A DNA stretch of 64,000 nucleotides from Solicola gregarius (lineage in GTDB: Bacteria > Actinomycetota > Actinomycetes > Propionibacteriales > Nocardioidaceae). Made by a program: the position numbers and the translations under genes. Positions 47,565 through 55,198 of the stretch are shown here, piece by piece (position 1 is the first letter of the stretch; each line of letters opens with the position of its first letter). Location: the NCBI RefSeq assembly GCF_025790165.1, contig NZ_CP094970.1, positions 2,356,001 through 2,420,000 on the forward strand. The letters are read 5' to 3'. Below the pieces are notes generated by a model. It ran no database searches, was not told the DNA's origin, and saw nothing but the letters and a program-made list of their open reading frames with translations.

Positions 47565-48631
47565 CCGCGACCCACGACGTACCCGTCGATACGCGGACTC
47601 CGCCCAGATCCTCGCCGTTGCTGCGCGTTCGCGGCCTGTCGGTCTCGTACGCGCCGCCGAAGAAGGCGACCAGCCTCGGCACCGGGGCCGCGCTGTCGGA
47701 CGCCGATCTGGAGGTCGAAGCCGGCACCATCATCGGCATCGTCGGCGAGACCGGCTCCGGCAAGACCACGCTCGCCCGCGCAACCGTCGGCCTCGTCCCG
47801 CCCGCGGCCGGACAGATCGAGTTCGCCGGTACCGACATCGGTCGGCTGCGTGGCCGGGCCCTTCGCCGCTTCCGACGGTCGGGTCAGGTGCAGCTGGTGT
47901 TCCAGGATCCGCTTCGCTCGCTCGACCCGGACCTGACCGTTGCCGATCTCGTTCGGGAACCGCTCGACATCGCGGGTGCGCTGCCTCGCGGCGAACGTGT
48001 CGAACGGGTCGCCGAGTCACTCCGGATGGTCGGGCTCGAACCGGACGGCGTCCTCGGCCGTCGGCCTCGGGAGCTGTCCGGTGGACAACGCCAGCGCGTC
48101 TCGCTGGCCCGTGCGATCTCTACCCGGCCGCGCTTGCTCATCTGCGACGAGCCGGTGTCCGCGCTCGACGTATCCAATCGCAACCTCGTACTCAACCTCC
48201 TCGACCGGCTCCGATCGGAGCTCGACCTGGCCATCGTGGTCATTGCCCACGACCTCAGCTCGCTCGCCGGAATCGCCGACCGGGTCGCGGTCTTCTATCG
48301 CGGCAGGATCGTCGAGCACGGCCCGATTCGTACGACGCTGGAACGACCGGCCCACCCGTACACCGCTCTGCTCGCGGCCTCGGCTCCGAGCCTCGCCCAA
48401 GCGGACCAGTTGCGTCCCGATCAGCTGTTGCCGGAGTCGGGGACGCGCCCATGGGCGGCCGACAGCGGATGCGTGTTCGCCCCGCGATGCAGGTTCGCGC
48501 ACGACGCCTGCGTCGACCAGCCCGAGCTCACCCCGGTTCCTCGTACGCCCGAACGGCAGGCGGCATGCCACGTCGCCGTGAGCTGGCGTGACCGCGTCGG
48601 CGCGTACGACGTTGCCTCGGAGTCCGCGTGA
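47561..48631 (+). CDS. ABC importer ATPase (DppF-like)
   Basis: A 356-residue ATPase paired with the previous one. Walker A GETGSGKTT, signature LSGGQRQRVSLARAI, Walker B LLICDEPVSALD, and the C-terminal CVFAPRCRFAHDAC pattern are present. ATG 47561 overlaps the previous stop (ATGA); the longer reading frame upstream overlaps the neighbour extensively and was rejected. A 76-bp gap separates it from the SsuD-type gene. Confidence 0.92.
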   Translation: MTATHDVPVDTRTPPRSSPLLRVRGLSVSYAPPKKATSLGTGAALSDADLEVEAGTIIGIVGETGSGKTTLARATVGLVPPAAGQIEFAGTDIGRLRGRALRRFRRSGQVQLVFQDPLRSLDPDLTVADLVREPLDIAGALPRGERVERVAESLRMVGLEPDGVLGRRPRELSGGQRQRVSLARAISTRPRLLICDEPVSALDVSNRNLVLNLLDRLRSELDLAIVVIAHDLSSLAGIADRVAVFYRGRIVEHGPIRTTLERPAHPYTALLAASAPSLAQADQLRPDQLLPESGTRPWAADSGCVFAPRCRFAHDACVDQPELTPVPRTPERQAACHVAVSWRDRVGAYDVASESA

Positions 48632-48707
48632 GCACCCAGTCCATCAGCATCATCGCCAACCAGGCGACCGACCGACCGGCACCTGCCGGACGAGAAACGG
48701 AGACACC

Positions 48708-49862
48708 ATGAGCCGTCACGCGAGTCACCGCGACCGCTACGACAACGTCGAGATCCTCGGCATGATCGGCACCGCCGAAACCTCCGAGATCCGCCCGGGC
48801 AGCGGTCCCGTGGTCGATCCGGACTACACCGCCCGCTTCGCGCGTGCCCATGAGGACGGCGGTTTCGACCGGGTCCTCATCGGCTATGGCTCGGGCTGGG
48901 CGGAGGGCGCGCAGGTCGCGGCGTTCGCGGCCGCGCACACCGAGCGCCTCGGCCTGCTCGTCGCCCACCGGCCGGGCGTCATGCACCCGGCCCTTGCGGC
49001 GCGGACGTTCACCACGCTCGACCAGTTCAGCAGCGGGCGGGTGGCGCTCAACATCGTCACCGGCAGCACCGACGTGGAGCAGCGTCGCGAAGGCGACTAC
49101 GTACCCCACGACGAGCGGTACGCCCGGACCGACGAGTATCTGCAGATCCTCCGCGATGCGTGGGACAGCCCCGGCCCTCGTGACTTCGACGGAACGTACT
49201 TCCGGTTCGAGGGCTTCTCCCCGAAGGTCTTTCCCTACCAGGGGCGGCATCTCGAGCTCTTCTTCGGCGGCAGCTCACCGGCCGCGTACGTCGTGGGCTC
49301 CAAGCATGCCGACACGTACATGCTCTGGGGCGAGCCATTGCGGCAGACGGGTGAGCAGATCGAGACCATCGAGCAGAAGGCCGTCGCCGCCGGTCGGCCG
49401 AGCAGGCCACGCATCTCCGTGTCGTTCCGGCCGATCCTCGGCGCAACGGACGACGCGGCGTGGGAGCGAGCGCACGGCATCCTCGACACCTTGAACGGCA
49501 GCGTCGGCGAGCAGTTCAAGGACCGGATCGGCAATCTCCACCCGCGCGGTGAGGCGCCACAGAACGCAGGCTCACAACGCCTGCTCGCCGTCGCGGAGCA
49601 GGGCGACGTGCATGATCGCTGTCTGTGGACTCCGACGACCTCCGCGGTGGGCGGCGGCGGAAACTCCACGGCACTGGTCGGTTCTCCGGAGACCGTCGCC
49701 GCCGCGATCCTCGACTACGTCGAGATCGGTGTCGACACGGTGCTCATCCGCGGGTACGACCCGCTACAGGACGCGGTCGACTACGGGCGCCACCTGCTGC
49801 CGTTGGTACGCGAGGAGCTCGCTCATCGGGCCTCCACCCGCGCCGAACAGACGGCAGTCTGA
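48708..49862 (+). CDS. SsuD-type LLM flavin monooxygenase
   Basis: A 384-residue luciferase-like monooxygenase. The alkanesulfonate monooxygenase pattern is visible: LAHRPGVMHPALAARTFTTLDQFSSGRVALNIVTG, then EGDYVPHDERYARTDEYLQILRDAW, FEGFSPKVFPYQ, and FGGSSPAAYVVGSKHADTYMLWGEP. SsuD uses FMNH2 and oxygen to release sulfite from sulfonates. Substrate here may differ. ATG 48708 follows a GGAG ribosome site; the longer frame reaches into the previous gene. A second monooxygenase in the operon suggests two sequential oxidations sharing one reductase. Confidence 0.9.
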   Translation: MSRHASHRDRYDNVEILGMIGTAETSEIRPGSGPVVDPDYTARFARAHEDGGFDRVLIGYGSGWAEGAQVAAFAAAHTERLGLLVAHRPGVMHPALAARTFTTLDQFSSGRVALNIVTGSTDVEQRREGDYVPHDERYARTDEYLQILRDAWDSPGPRDFDGTYFRFEGFSPKVFPYQGRHLELFFGGSSPAAYVVGSKHADTYMLWGEPLRQTGEQIETIEQKAVAAGRPSRPRISVSFRPILGATDDAAWERAHGILDTLNGSVGEQFKDRIGNLHPRGEAPQNAGSQRLLAVAEQGDVHDRCLWTPTTSAVGGGGNSTALVGSPETVAAAILDYVEIGVDTVLIRGYDPLQDAVDYGRHLLPLVREELAHRASTRAEQTAV

Positions 49863-49865
49863 GCA

Positions 49866-51014
49866 GTGCGGCCACTGGACGGAGTACGCGTGGTCGAGCT
49901 GGCCCATGTCGCCGCCGGGCCGTTCGCGGGACAACTGCTCGCGGACCTCGGCGCGGACGTGGTCAAGGTCGAACCGCCCGGCGGCGACCAGATGCGCGCG
50001 TGGCCGCCGTTCGCCACCGATGCGGACGAGCGGTTCAGCCACAACTTCGCATCGGTCAACCGCAACAAGCGTTCCGTCGTGGCGGACCTCAAGGACGCAA
50101 CGGACCTCGACCGGGTACGCGGGTTGGTCTCGGCCGCGGACGTCGTGGTCGAGAACTACCGTCCGGGTGTGCTCGACCGGCTCGGGCTCGGCTACCCGGC
50201 CGTCAGCGACGGGCACAACGGCCTCGTGTACTGCTCGATCTCGGGCTACGGCCGCAACAGCCCGTACGTCGACGACGGCGCCTACGACGTCGTCATCCAG
50301 GGGATGTCCGGGCTGATGAGTGTGACGGGGGATCGGGACGGCGCGCCGGCGAAGGCAGGCGTACCCGTCGGTGACTTCACCGCCGGACTCTATGCCGCGT
50401 ACACGATCGCGGCGCTGTTGCCTCAGGTACGCGAGCGCGGCCGGTCCGTACATGTCGACTGCCCGATGCTCGACTGCCTGTTGGGTGTTTCGGCACTGCA
50501 GACCAGTGAGTACTGGGGTTCCGGCCGCGAACCTGCCCGGCTCGGTACGGCGCATCCGCGCAACGCTCCGTACCAGGCGTTCTCTGCGGCAGACGGAGAC
50601 TTCACGGTCGCGGCCGGCAACGACCGGCTGTGGGCCGCGGTGGCCGAGGTCGTCGGGGTGTCCGAGCTCGTCGACGACCCGCGATTCGTCACCCAGGTCG
50701 ACCGGGCACGCCATCAGTACGAGCTGCAGTCCCTGCTGCAGGAGCGGTTCACGGCCGAGAAGCGCGAGCACTGGCTGGCCGAGCTCCGTGCTCGGGGCGT
50801 GCCGTGCGGCCCGGTCAACACGTTCGGAGAGATGCTGGCCGATCCGCACGTCGTCGCGACGGGGCTCGTGGAGCCGATCGAGGTCCCGGTCGCAGGGTCG
50901 ACGCCGACCATCGTGTTCCCGGTGCGAATCGAAGGCGAGAACCCGCGTCTCGATCGAGGAGCGCCGCGACTGGGCGCAGACGCCGACGTGTACGACGAGT
51001 GGGTGGCGAGATGA
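49866..51014 (+). CDS. Class III CoA-transferase (CaiB/BaiF)
   Basis: A 382-residue formyl-CoA/carnitine-type CoA-transferase. The N-terminal signature LDGVRVVELAHVAAGPFAGQLLADLGADVVKVE is followed by VVENYRPGVLDRLGLGY and the catalytic aspartate D170 in VGDFTAG (Asp169 in formyl-CoA transferase). Members move CoA between carboxylic acids; one known member activates 3-sulfinopropionate. GTG 49866 starts 3 bp after the monooxygenase stop. The stop overlaps the small ORF by ATGA. Next to a thiol dioxygenase, an S-containing acid substrate is plausible. Confidence 0.93.
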   Translation: MRPLDGVRVVELAHVAAGPFAGQLLADLGADVVKVEPPGGDQMRAWPPFATDADERFSHNFASVNRNKRSVVADLKDATDLDRVRGLVSAADVVVENYRPGVLDRLGLGYPAVSDGHNGLVYCSISGYGRNSPYVDDGAYDVVIQGMSGLMSVTGDRDGAPAKAGVPVGDFTAGLYAAYTIAALLPQVRERGRSVHVDCPMLDCLLGVSALQTSEYWGSGREPARLGTAHPRNAPYQAFSAADGDFTVAAGNDRLWAAVAEVVGVSELVDDPRFVTQVDRARHQYELQSLLQERFTAEKREHWLAELRARGVPCGPVNTFGEMLADPHVVATGLVEPIEVPVAGSTPTIVFPVRIEGENPRLDRGAPRLGADADVYDEWVAR

Positions 51015-51118
51015 GCCTCCGGGTCGACCGACGCGCGGAGTGGACCGTCACCGAGCCCGGGCTTCGTACCCGCATCGCCGGCTACGCCGGTCGTACCCTC
51101 GCGAAGGAGAACGCATGA
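51011..51118 (+). CDS. 35-residue small protein, translationally coupled
   Basis: A 36-codon frame (MSLRVDRRAEWTVTEPG to GRTLAKENA). Its ATG overlaps the CoA-transferase stop (ATGA, 51011-51014) and its stop overlaps the dioxygenase ATG (51115-51118). The tight double overlap matches the coupling of the other operon genes, and codons are G/C-ending. GAAGGAG inside its 3' end serves as ribosome site for the next gene. It is basic, without a membrane helix. EPGLRTRIAGYAGRTLA weakly recalls the first strands of a cupin, so it might be a detached or remnant N-terminus, or simply a coupling leader. No known family is recognised. Confidence 0.6.
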   Translation: MSLRVDRRAEWTVTEPGLRTRIAGYAGRTLAKENA

Positions 51119-51696
51119 CCCGGCCGCACACCGTCGCCGTTGAGAGCAGCGTCCCAGAAGTTGCCGCGTTCGCGGCGAAGGTACGTACGCTCGTCGGCCG
51201 CGGGCTCGATGAACGTACGCTCACCGCGGCGATCCAGACCGAGCTGACGGACACCCTCGCCTCGGGGTTCGCATTGCCGGCCGCCGTGACGCGACCGGAT
51301 CCCGGCCGCTACGTCATGTACCCGCTGCACGTCGCCGGCGACGGGTCGTTCTCGATCGCCAGCGCGGTCTGGAACGTCGGGCAGGGGACGCCGGTACACG
51401 GCCACGAGACCTGGGGGGTCGTCGGGATCTTCAGCGGCGTCGAGGTCGAGACGCGCTTCGTGAAGCCGGCTGCCCCTGAGGTGCCGCTGGTCGGAGCCGG
51501 CACCGACGAGTGGTCCGCCGGTCAGGTCACCGTCTGCTGCACGACCGACGACGACGTGCATCAGGTTCGGTGCGGCGGCGACGAGCCGGTCGTCGGCATC
51601 CATGTGTACGGCGCCGACATCGGCACGCTGCCGCGCCGTTCGTACGACCCCGAGACCGGCGCCGTCCACTGGTTCACCTCGACGTGGGCGCACTGA
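51115..51696 (+). CDS. Cysteine dioxygenase-type thiol dioxygenase
   Basis: A 193-residue cupin of the CDO_I family, which oxidises thiols to sulfinates with iron and oxygen. Candidate iron ligands are H95 and H97 (TPVHGHETWG) and H149 (DVHQVRC). The outer-sphere Ser-His-Tyr triad appears as G161-H163-Y165 (GIHVYG), so the Ser is replaced by Gly. The crosslinking Cys of mammalian CDO aligns with Gly, as in most bacterial enzymes. Substrate may be cysteine, 3-mercaptopropionate or another mercapto acid. It follows a coupled small ORF and a CoA-transferase, consistent with thiol to sulfinate to sulfinyl-CoA chemistry. Confidence 0.88.
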   Translation: MTRPHTVAVESSVPEVAAFAAKVRTLVGRGLDERTLTAAIQTELTDTLASGFALPAAVTRPDPGRYVMYPLHVAGDGSFSIASAVWNVGQGTPVHGHETWGVVGIFSGVEVETRFVKPAAPEVPLVGAGTDEWSAGQVTVCCTTDDDVHQVRCGGDEPVVGIHVYGADIGTLPRRSYDPETGAVHWFTSTWAH

Positions 51697-51707
51697 AGGA
51701 GATCACG

Positions 51708-52424
51708 ATGACTGCCAAAGCTTGGAATGAACCCGTCGGCGGTACGCCGCGCGGCACGCTGGTCGTCCTGCCGGGTCGCGGGGAGACCGCCGCGTCGTAC
51801 GGCCGCTTCGGTGCGAGGATGTCGGCCGACGCCTACCGCGTACGCCTCGCGACCGTCGACCTCGACGATCTCGACGCCACGCGGGCCGAGATCGAGAAGC
51901 TGCTCGCGGATGAGTCGCTGCCGGACCCGAAGGTGCTCGTCGGCGCCGACAGCGGCGCGACCCTGGCGGCGACGCTGCTCGACGAGGTCGCGGCAGACGC
52001 GGCCGTCATCGTCGGCTTGGCGCTGCCCGACTCCGTCGGCGTGGACGGATGGGACGCCGAGGTCGATGCGCGCACCGCGTGCCCGGTTCACCGGAAGGTG
52101 ATCGGCGAGGACGCAGACTTCGGCCGTGGCGCACTGAGCGACCCGCTGCCATGGACCTCGACCGCGATACCCGCGTCCGAGAAGCCCGTGCTCGCACTCC
52201 ACGGCACGGCGGATCCGGTCACGCCCGCGGCATCCGCCGCGGCGTCGTACGCGGGCGCCCGGAACGCGCGGGTCCGGCTTGTCGACGGAGGACGGCATGA
52301 CGTGCTCAATGACCTGTCGCATCGCTCGGTCGCGGCGACGATCGTGCTCTTCCTCGAGTCGTTGCGCCTCGGACCCGACCTCCCCGACGTCGTCAGCGCA
52401 AGTCTGAAAGGCCAGGACGCGTGA
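51708..52424 (+). CDS. Alpha/beta hydrolase with Asp at nucleophile position
   Basis: A 238-residue small hydrolase. Early strands and the oxyanion region are RGTLVVLPGRGETAASYGRFG. The nucleophile elbow reads LVGADSGATLA: in the usual G-x-Nu-x-G alignment, D81 takes the place of Ser, with S82 next to it. The other candidate residues are D170 (LALHGTADPVTP) and H198 (DGGRHDVLND). An Asp nucleophile is typical of epoxide hydrolases and haloalkane dehalogenases, though S82 in a shifted elbow cannot be excluded. ATG 51708 follows AAGGAG. The stop overlaps the flavin reductase start by GTGA. Confidence 0.82.
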   Translation: MTAKAWNEPVGGTPRGTLVVLPGRGETAASYGRFGARMSADAYRVRLATVDLDDLDATRAEIEKLLADESLPDPKVLVGADSGATLAATLLDEVAADAAVIVGLALPDSVGVDGWDAEVDARTACPVHRKVIGEDADFGRGALSDPLPWTSTAIPASEKPVLALHGTADPVTPAASAAASYAGARNARVRLVDGGRHDVLNDLSHRSVAATIVLFLESLRLGPDLPDVVSASLKGQDA

Positions 52425-52951
52425 CCATTCTGAACACCAACCAGGACCTCGACCCCAACCGGCTCCGGCAGGCGTTCGGCTTCTTTCCGACGGGAGTGGT
52501 CGCGGTCGCCGCCCATCTCGACGGCGGGCCGGTCGGGCTCGCGGCGAGCTCGTTCACCACCGTCAGCCTCGACCCGCCGCTGGTTTCCATCAACCTGGCC
52601 GTGACGTCGAAGACCTGGCCGGACCTGAGGCGGGCCAGCCACCTGGGTGTCACAGTGCTCGCCGATCATCAGGATGTGGTCTGCCGACAGCTCGCCGGCC
52701 CCGTCGAAAGCCGCTTCGACGAGGTGCCGTACCTCGTGACCGAGGCAGGCGCCGTGACGCTCGACGACGGGTTGGTTCGGTTCGACTGCACGATCTATCG
52801 CGAGGTCGATGCCGGAGACCACATCCTGGTGCTCCTGGAGCTGCACACGGTCGAGCATGTCGACAACGACACCGCGAGCCCGCCGCTGATCTTCCACCGC
52901 AGCGGGTTCGGGAAGCTGCAGCGCGACCTGCCGGCCGGAGCGGCGTACTGA
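52421..52951 (+). CDS. Flavin reductase (HpaC/NtaB-like)
   Basis: A 176-residue split-barrel flavin reductase supplying FMNH2 to two-component monooxygenases. Family features: LRQAFGFFPTGVVAVAAHLDGGPVGLAASSFTTVSLDPPLVSINL, and the later SRFDEVPY. The GTG start overlaps the hydrolase stop. As last gene of the operon it is the logical partner of both the DszA/NtaA-type and the SsuD-type monooxygenases. Confidence 0.93.
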   Translation: MTILNTNQDLDPNRLRQAFGFFPTGVVAVAAHLDGGPVGLAASSFTTVSLDPPLVSINLAVTSKTWPDLRRASHLGVTVLADHQDVVCRQLAGPVESRFDEVPYLVTEAGAVTLDDGLVRFDCTIYREVDAGDHILVLLELHTVEHVDNDTASPPLIFHRSGFGKLQRDLPAGAAY

Positions 52952-52959
52952 GTCGGTCT

Positions 52960-54216
52960 CTACGCCCAGCGTTTCGAGGGCCTGGTTCGCCGCCCGATAC
53001 GTTCGTCGAGATCGCCGATCTCCGTGACCACGTCACTGGCAACCCAGACGCGGCTTCGCGAGCGTCCGGTGATCTCGCGAAGGACACCGGCCTCGCTCAG
53101 CCTCTCGATAGCCTGGTAGGTGCGAGGAGTGGCCGAACCAGTGATGCGCTGAGCGGCCGGTGCGTTGATGACGGGGTTCGTGACCAGGCCGTCGATGAGC
53201 TTGGCTGCCGACGAGTTCGCACGGGGTCGTACGAGGTCGCGCCATGTCTGGGGCATCGCCCCTAGCCGTTCCGCAGAGATGGATGCCTCGCCGGTGGCAT
53301 TGGCAGCGGCCGTGGCAAGGTAGGCGACCAACGTGCCGGCGGCACCGCGACGGTAAGCCACCAGCGCGTCGAAGTACGCGTCGACGTCGGCCAGCATGGT
53401 GGCGGCCACTGGCACGACGACCTGACGAGCAACGCCGCGCCGCCGCAGGATCGCAGCGATCAGTCCTCGTCCGATGCGGCCGTTGCCGTCGGGGAATGGA
53501 TGGATCGCCTCGAACTGGCCGTGTGCGAGGGCAGCTTGCGCAACGGGCGGCATGTCGTCGCGGTTCATGAATGAGGTGAGGTCGGCCATGAGCGGCGCGA
53601 CCTCAGTCGCCGGAGGCGGAAGATGGACGGCGTTGCGCGGGCTGAAATCACTGCCGCCGATCCAATTCTGTACGTCGCGATACTGTCCGGCATATCGGCG
53701 TTCGAGGAGATCATCTTCCAGCAGGTCTCTGTGGGCTTCGAGGACGCTCGTCTCCTTGAAGGGCTCGCCGGGGCCCTGGTCGCGGATGAGCGTCGACATG
53801 GCGCTGGCGGCTGCGGCAGTCGCCTGAGCAGCCCGCGATGCGTCTTCCGAGATCGAGGCACGTGCGATGTCGTCGAGGTCGGCGTAGACGTGTTCGATCC
53901 GAGAGGACGCAACGCTCTCTGAGCGCACCAGAAAGGACGACAGTCCCACGAGCTGGGCGCCGTACTGCGCATCCAGTCGTGCGATCTCAGCCTCCACGTA
54001 TCGACACCGCTCAACGAGCTCGGGTGATGGTTCGACGGGCGCTCGGGCGATCTTTGGTGGCACCTCGACGGTCACCGAGCGCAGCGTCCGGTCCCTGTAA
54101 CTGGGCCGTCGTCCATCGGGTCCATGCTGGTCCGGGTTCGTACGCCAAGGAACGTCGCGATACTCGGTGGCGGTCCAGGGCAGCACATCTCGCGGCGGGG
54201 TCATGGCCGGCACCAT
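52960..54216 (-). CDS. Fic family protein with C-terminal winged helix
   Basis: A 418-residue Fic-domain enzyme, which usually transfers AMP to target proteins. The catalytic motif HPFPDGNGRIGR (239-250) is complete. An intramolecular inhibitory helix is present as SSRIEH (104-109, S104-x3-E108), with His in place of the usual Gly or Asn. The C-terminus (AAQRITGSATPRTYQAIERLSEAGVLREITG) is a winged-helix DNA-binding domain. It may autoregulate through the AT-rich palindrome just upstream. Convergent with the flavin reductase gene, 8 bp apart. No antitoxin gene is adjacent. Confidence 0.92.
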   Translation of the reverse strand: MVPAMTPPRDVLPWTATEYRDVPWRTNPDQHGPDGRRPSYRDRTLRSVTVEVPPKIARAPVEPSPELVERCRYVEAEIARLDAQYGAQLVGLSSFLVRSESVASSRIEHVYADLDDIARASISEDASRAAQATAAAASAMSTLIRDQGPGEPFKETSVLEAHRDLLEDDLLERRYAGQYRDVQNWIGGSDFSPRNAVHLPPPATEVAPLMADLTSFMNRDDMPPVAQAALAHGQFEAIHPFPDGNGRIGRGLIAAILRRRGVARQVVVPVAATMLADVDAYFDALVAYRRGAAGTLVAYLATAAANATGEASISAERLGAMPQTWRDLVRPRANSSAAKLIDGLVTNPVINAPAAQRITGSATPRTYQAIERLSEAGVLREITGRSRSRVWVASDVVTEIGDLDERIGRRTRPSKRWA

Positions 54217-54238
54217 CCGTCCCTTGGCGAATTGTTAG

Positions 54239-54256
54239 TTATGCTTAGTAGCATAA
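54239..54256. promoter_or_regulatory. AT-rich palindrome upstream of fic
   Basis: TTATGCT-TAGT-AGCATAA is a perfect 7-bp inverted repeat inside about 45 bp of unusually AT-rich DNA. The minus-strand copy contains TATGCT, a plausible -10 box for the Fic gene, so a bound protein would cover the promoter. Confidence 0.65.
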
Positions 54257-54337
54257 GCGTAACTAGAGAGCGCACAAGTTACGGTTCCGGGGCCGGCAGG
54301 GGCTGCTCCGGGTAGGCGTCTGAGACGCTAGGTGCTC

Positions 54338-54994
54338 ATGGAGACCGCCCGGCCGATCGACCTCGACACCTGGCCACGCCGAGAGCACTTCGATCACTAC
54401 CGCGACCAGGTGCCATGCAGCCATGCGATGACCGTCGACGTCGACGTCACCGAGTTCGCGGCGGCGCTTCGCGCGTCCACTCACAAGACGTACGTCGCCC
54501 AGATCTGGGCACTCGCGAGCCTGGTGAACCGGCACGCCGAGTTTCGCCTCACCCTGACCGATGCCGGCGAGCCCGCCGTCTGGGACGTGGTGCATCCGAT
54601 GTTCACCGTTTTCAACCCCGATCGCGAGACCTTCGCGGCCAGCTGGGTGCCGTACGACGCCGACTTCGCCCGCTTCCACGATCGCGCCGTTCGGGCCCTC
54701 GCGGACCACAGAGGAGCAACCTCGATGTTCCCGCAGGGGCCACCGCCGGCGAACTGCTTCGACGTTTCGAGCATCCCGTGGACGGCGTTCTCGGGCTTCA
54801 ACCTGCAGATCGACGGCGCATCGGAGCACTTCCTGCCGATCTTCACTCTGGGCCGCTACACCGAGCGTGCCGGGCGTACGTTCCTCCCGCTGGCCGTGCA
54901 GGTGCACCACGCCGCGGCGGATGGGTTCCACACCGCCCGACTGGTCAACGAGTTCCGGGAGCTCGCCGCGGATCCGACATGGGTGGCGGGCTGA
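54338..54994 (+). CDS. CatA-like chloramphenicol O-acetyltransferase
   Basis: A 218-residue protein with the type A chloramphenicol acetyltransferase pattern. The active-site motif is HHAAADG, with catalytic H191 and D195. Other family segments are the PIDLDTWPRREHFDHY start, SHAMTVDVDVTEF, DRETFAASWVPYDADFARF, and the SIPWTAFSGFNLQ block. It transfers acetyl from acetyl-CoA to the 3-hydroxyl of chloramphenicol in the known family. Length fits the family exactly. It is chromosomal, with no mobile element nearby. Whether it gives resistance or has another native acceptor is unknown. GTG 54332 is an alternative start. Confidence 0.87.
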   Translation: METARPIDLDTWPRREHFDHYRDQVPCSHAMTVDVDVTEFAAALRASTHKTYVAQIWALASLVNRHAEFRLTLTDAGEPAVWDVVHPMFTVFNPDRETFAASWVPYDADFARFHDRAVRALADHRGATSMFPQGPPPANCFDVSSIPWTAFSGFNLQIDGASEHFLPIFTLGRYTERAGRTFLPLAVQVHHAAADGFHTARLVNEFRELAADPTWVAG

Positions 54995-55065
54995 CAGGAG
55001 CCGTCGTCGCGCCCGGCTCGTACCTCGCCGTGCGCTCCTCCTCCCGGCATCCTGTCAGGGCCGAC

Positions 55066-55112
55066 AACAACGCGAACGGCCCAGGGCGGAGCCCTGGGCC
55101 GTTCGCGTTGTT
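55066..55112. terminator. Strong terminator hairpin, 21-bp perfect stem
   Basis: Arms 55066-55086 and 55092-55112 are exactly complementary around a 5-nt loop. It starts 3 nt after the tRNA-Pro 3' end on the minus strand, and lies 71 bp past the catA-like stop on the plus strand, so it probably serves both. Confidence 0.85.
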
Positions 55113-55115
55113 ATG

Positions 55116-55189
55116 TCGGGCTGACAGGATTTGAACCTGCGACCTCGTCGTCCCGAACGACGCGCGCTACCAACCTGCGCCACAGCCCG
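55116..55189 (-). tRNA. tRNA-Pro(CGG)
   Basis: On the minus strand the acceptor stem CGGGCTG (55183-55189) pairs with CAGCCCG (55117-55123). The anticodon loop TTCGGGA gives anticodon CGG, which reads CCG. The T loop contains the standard TTCAAAT-type core. The discriminator is A and CCA is not encoded. Length is 74 nt. Confidence 0.95.
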
Positions 55190-55198
55190 TCAGCGGCT

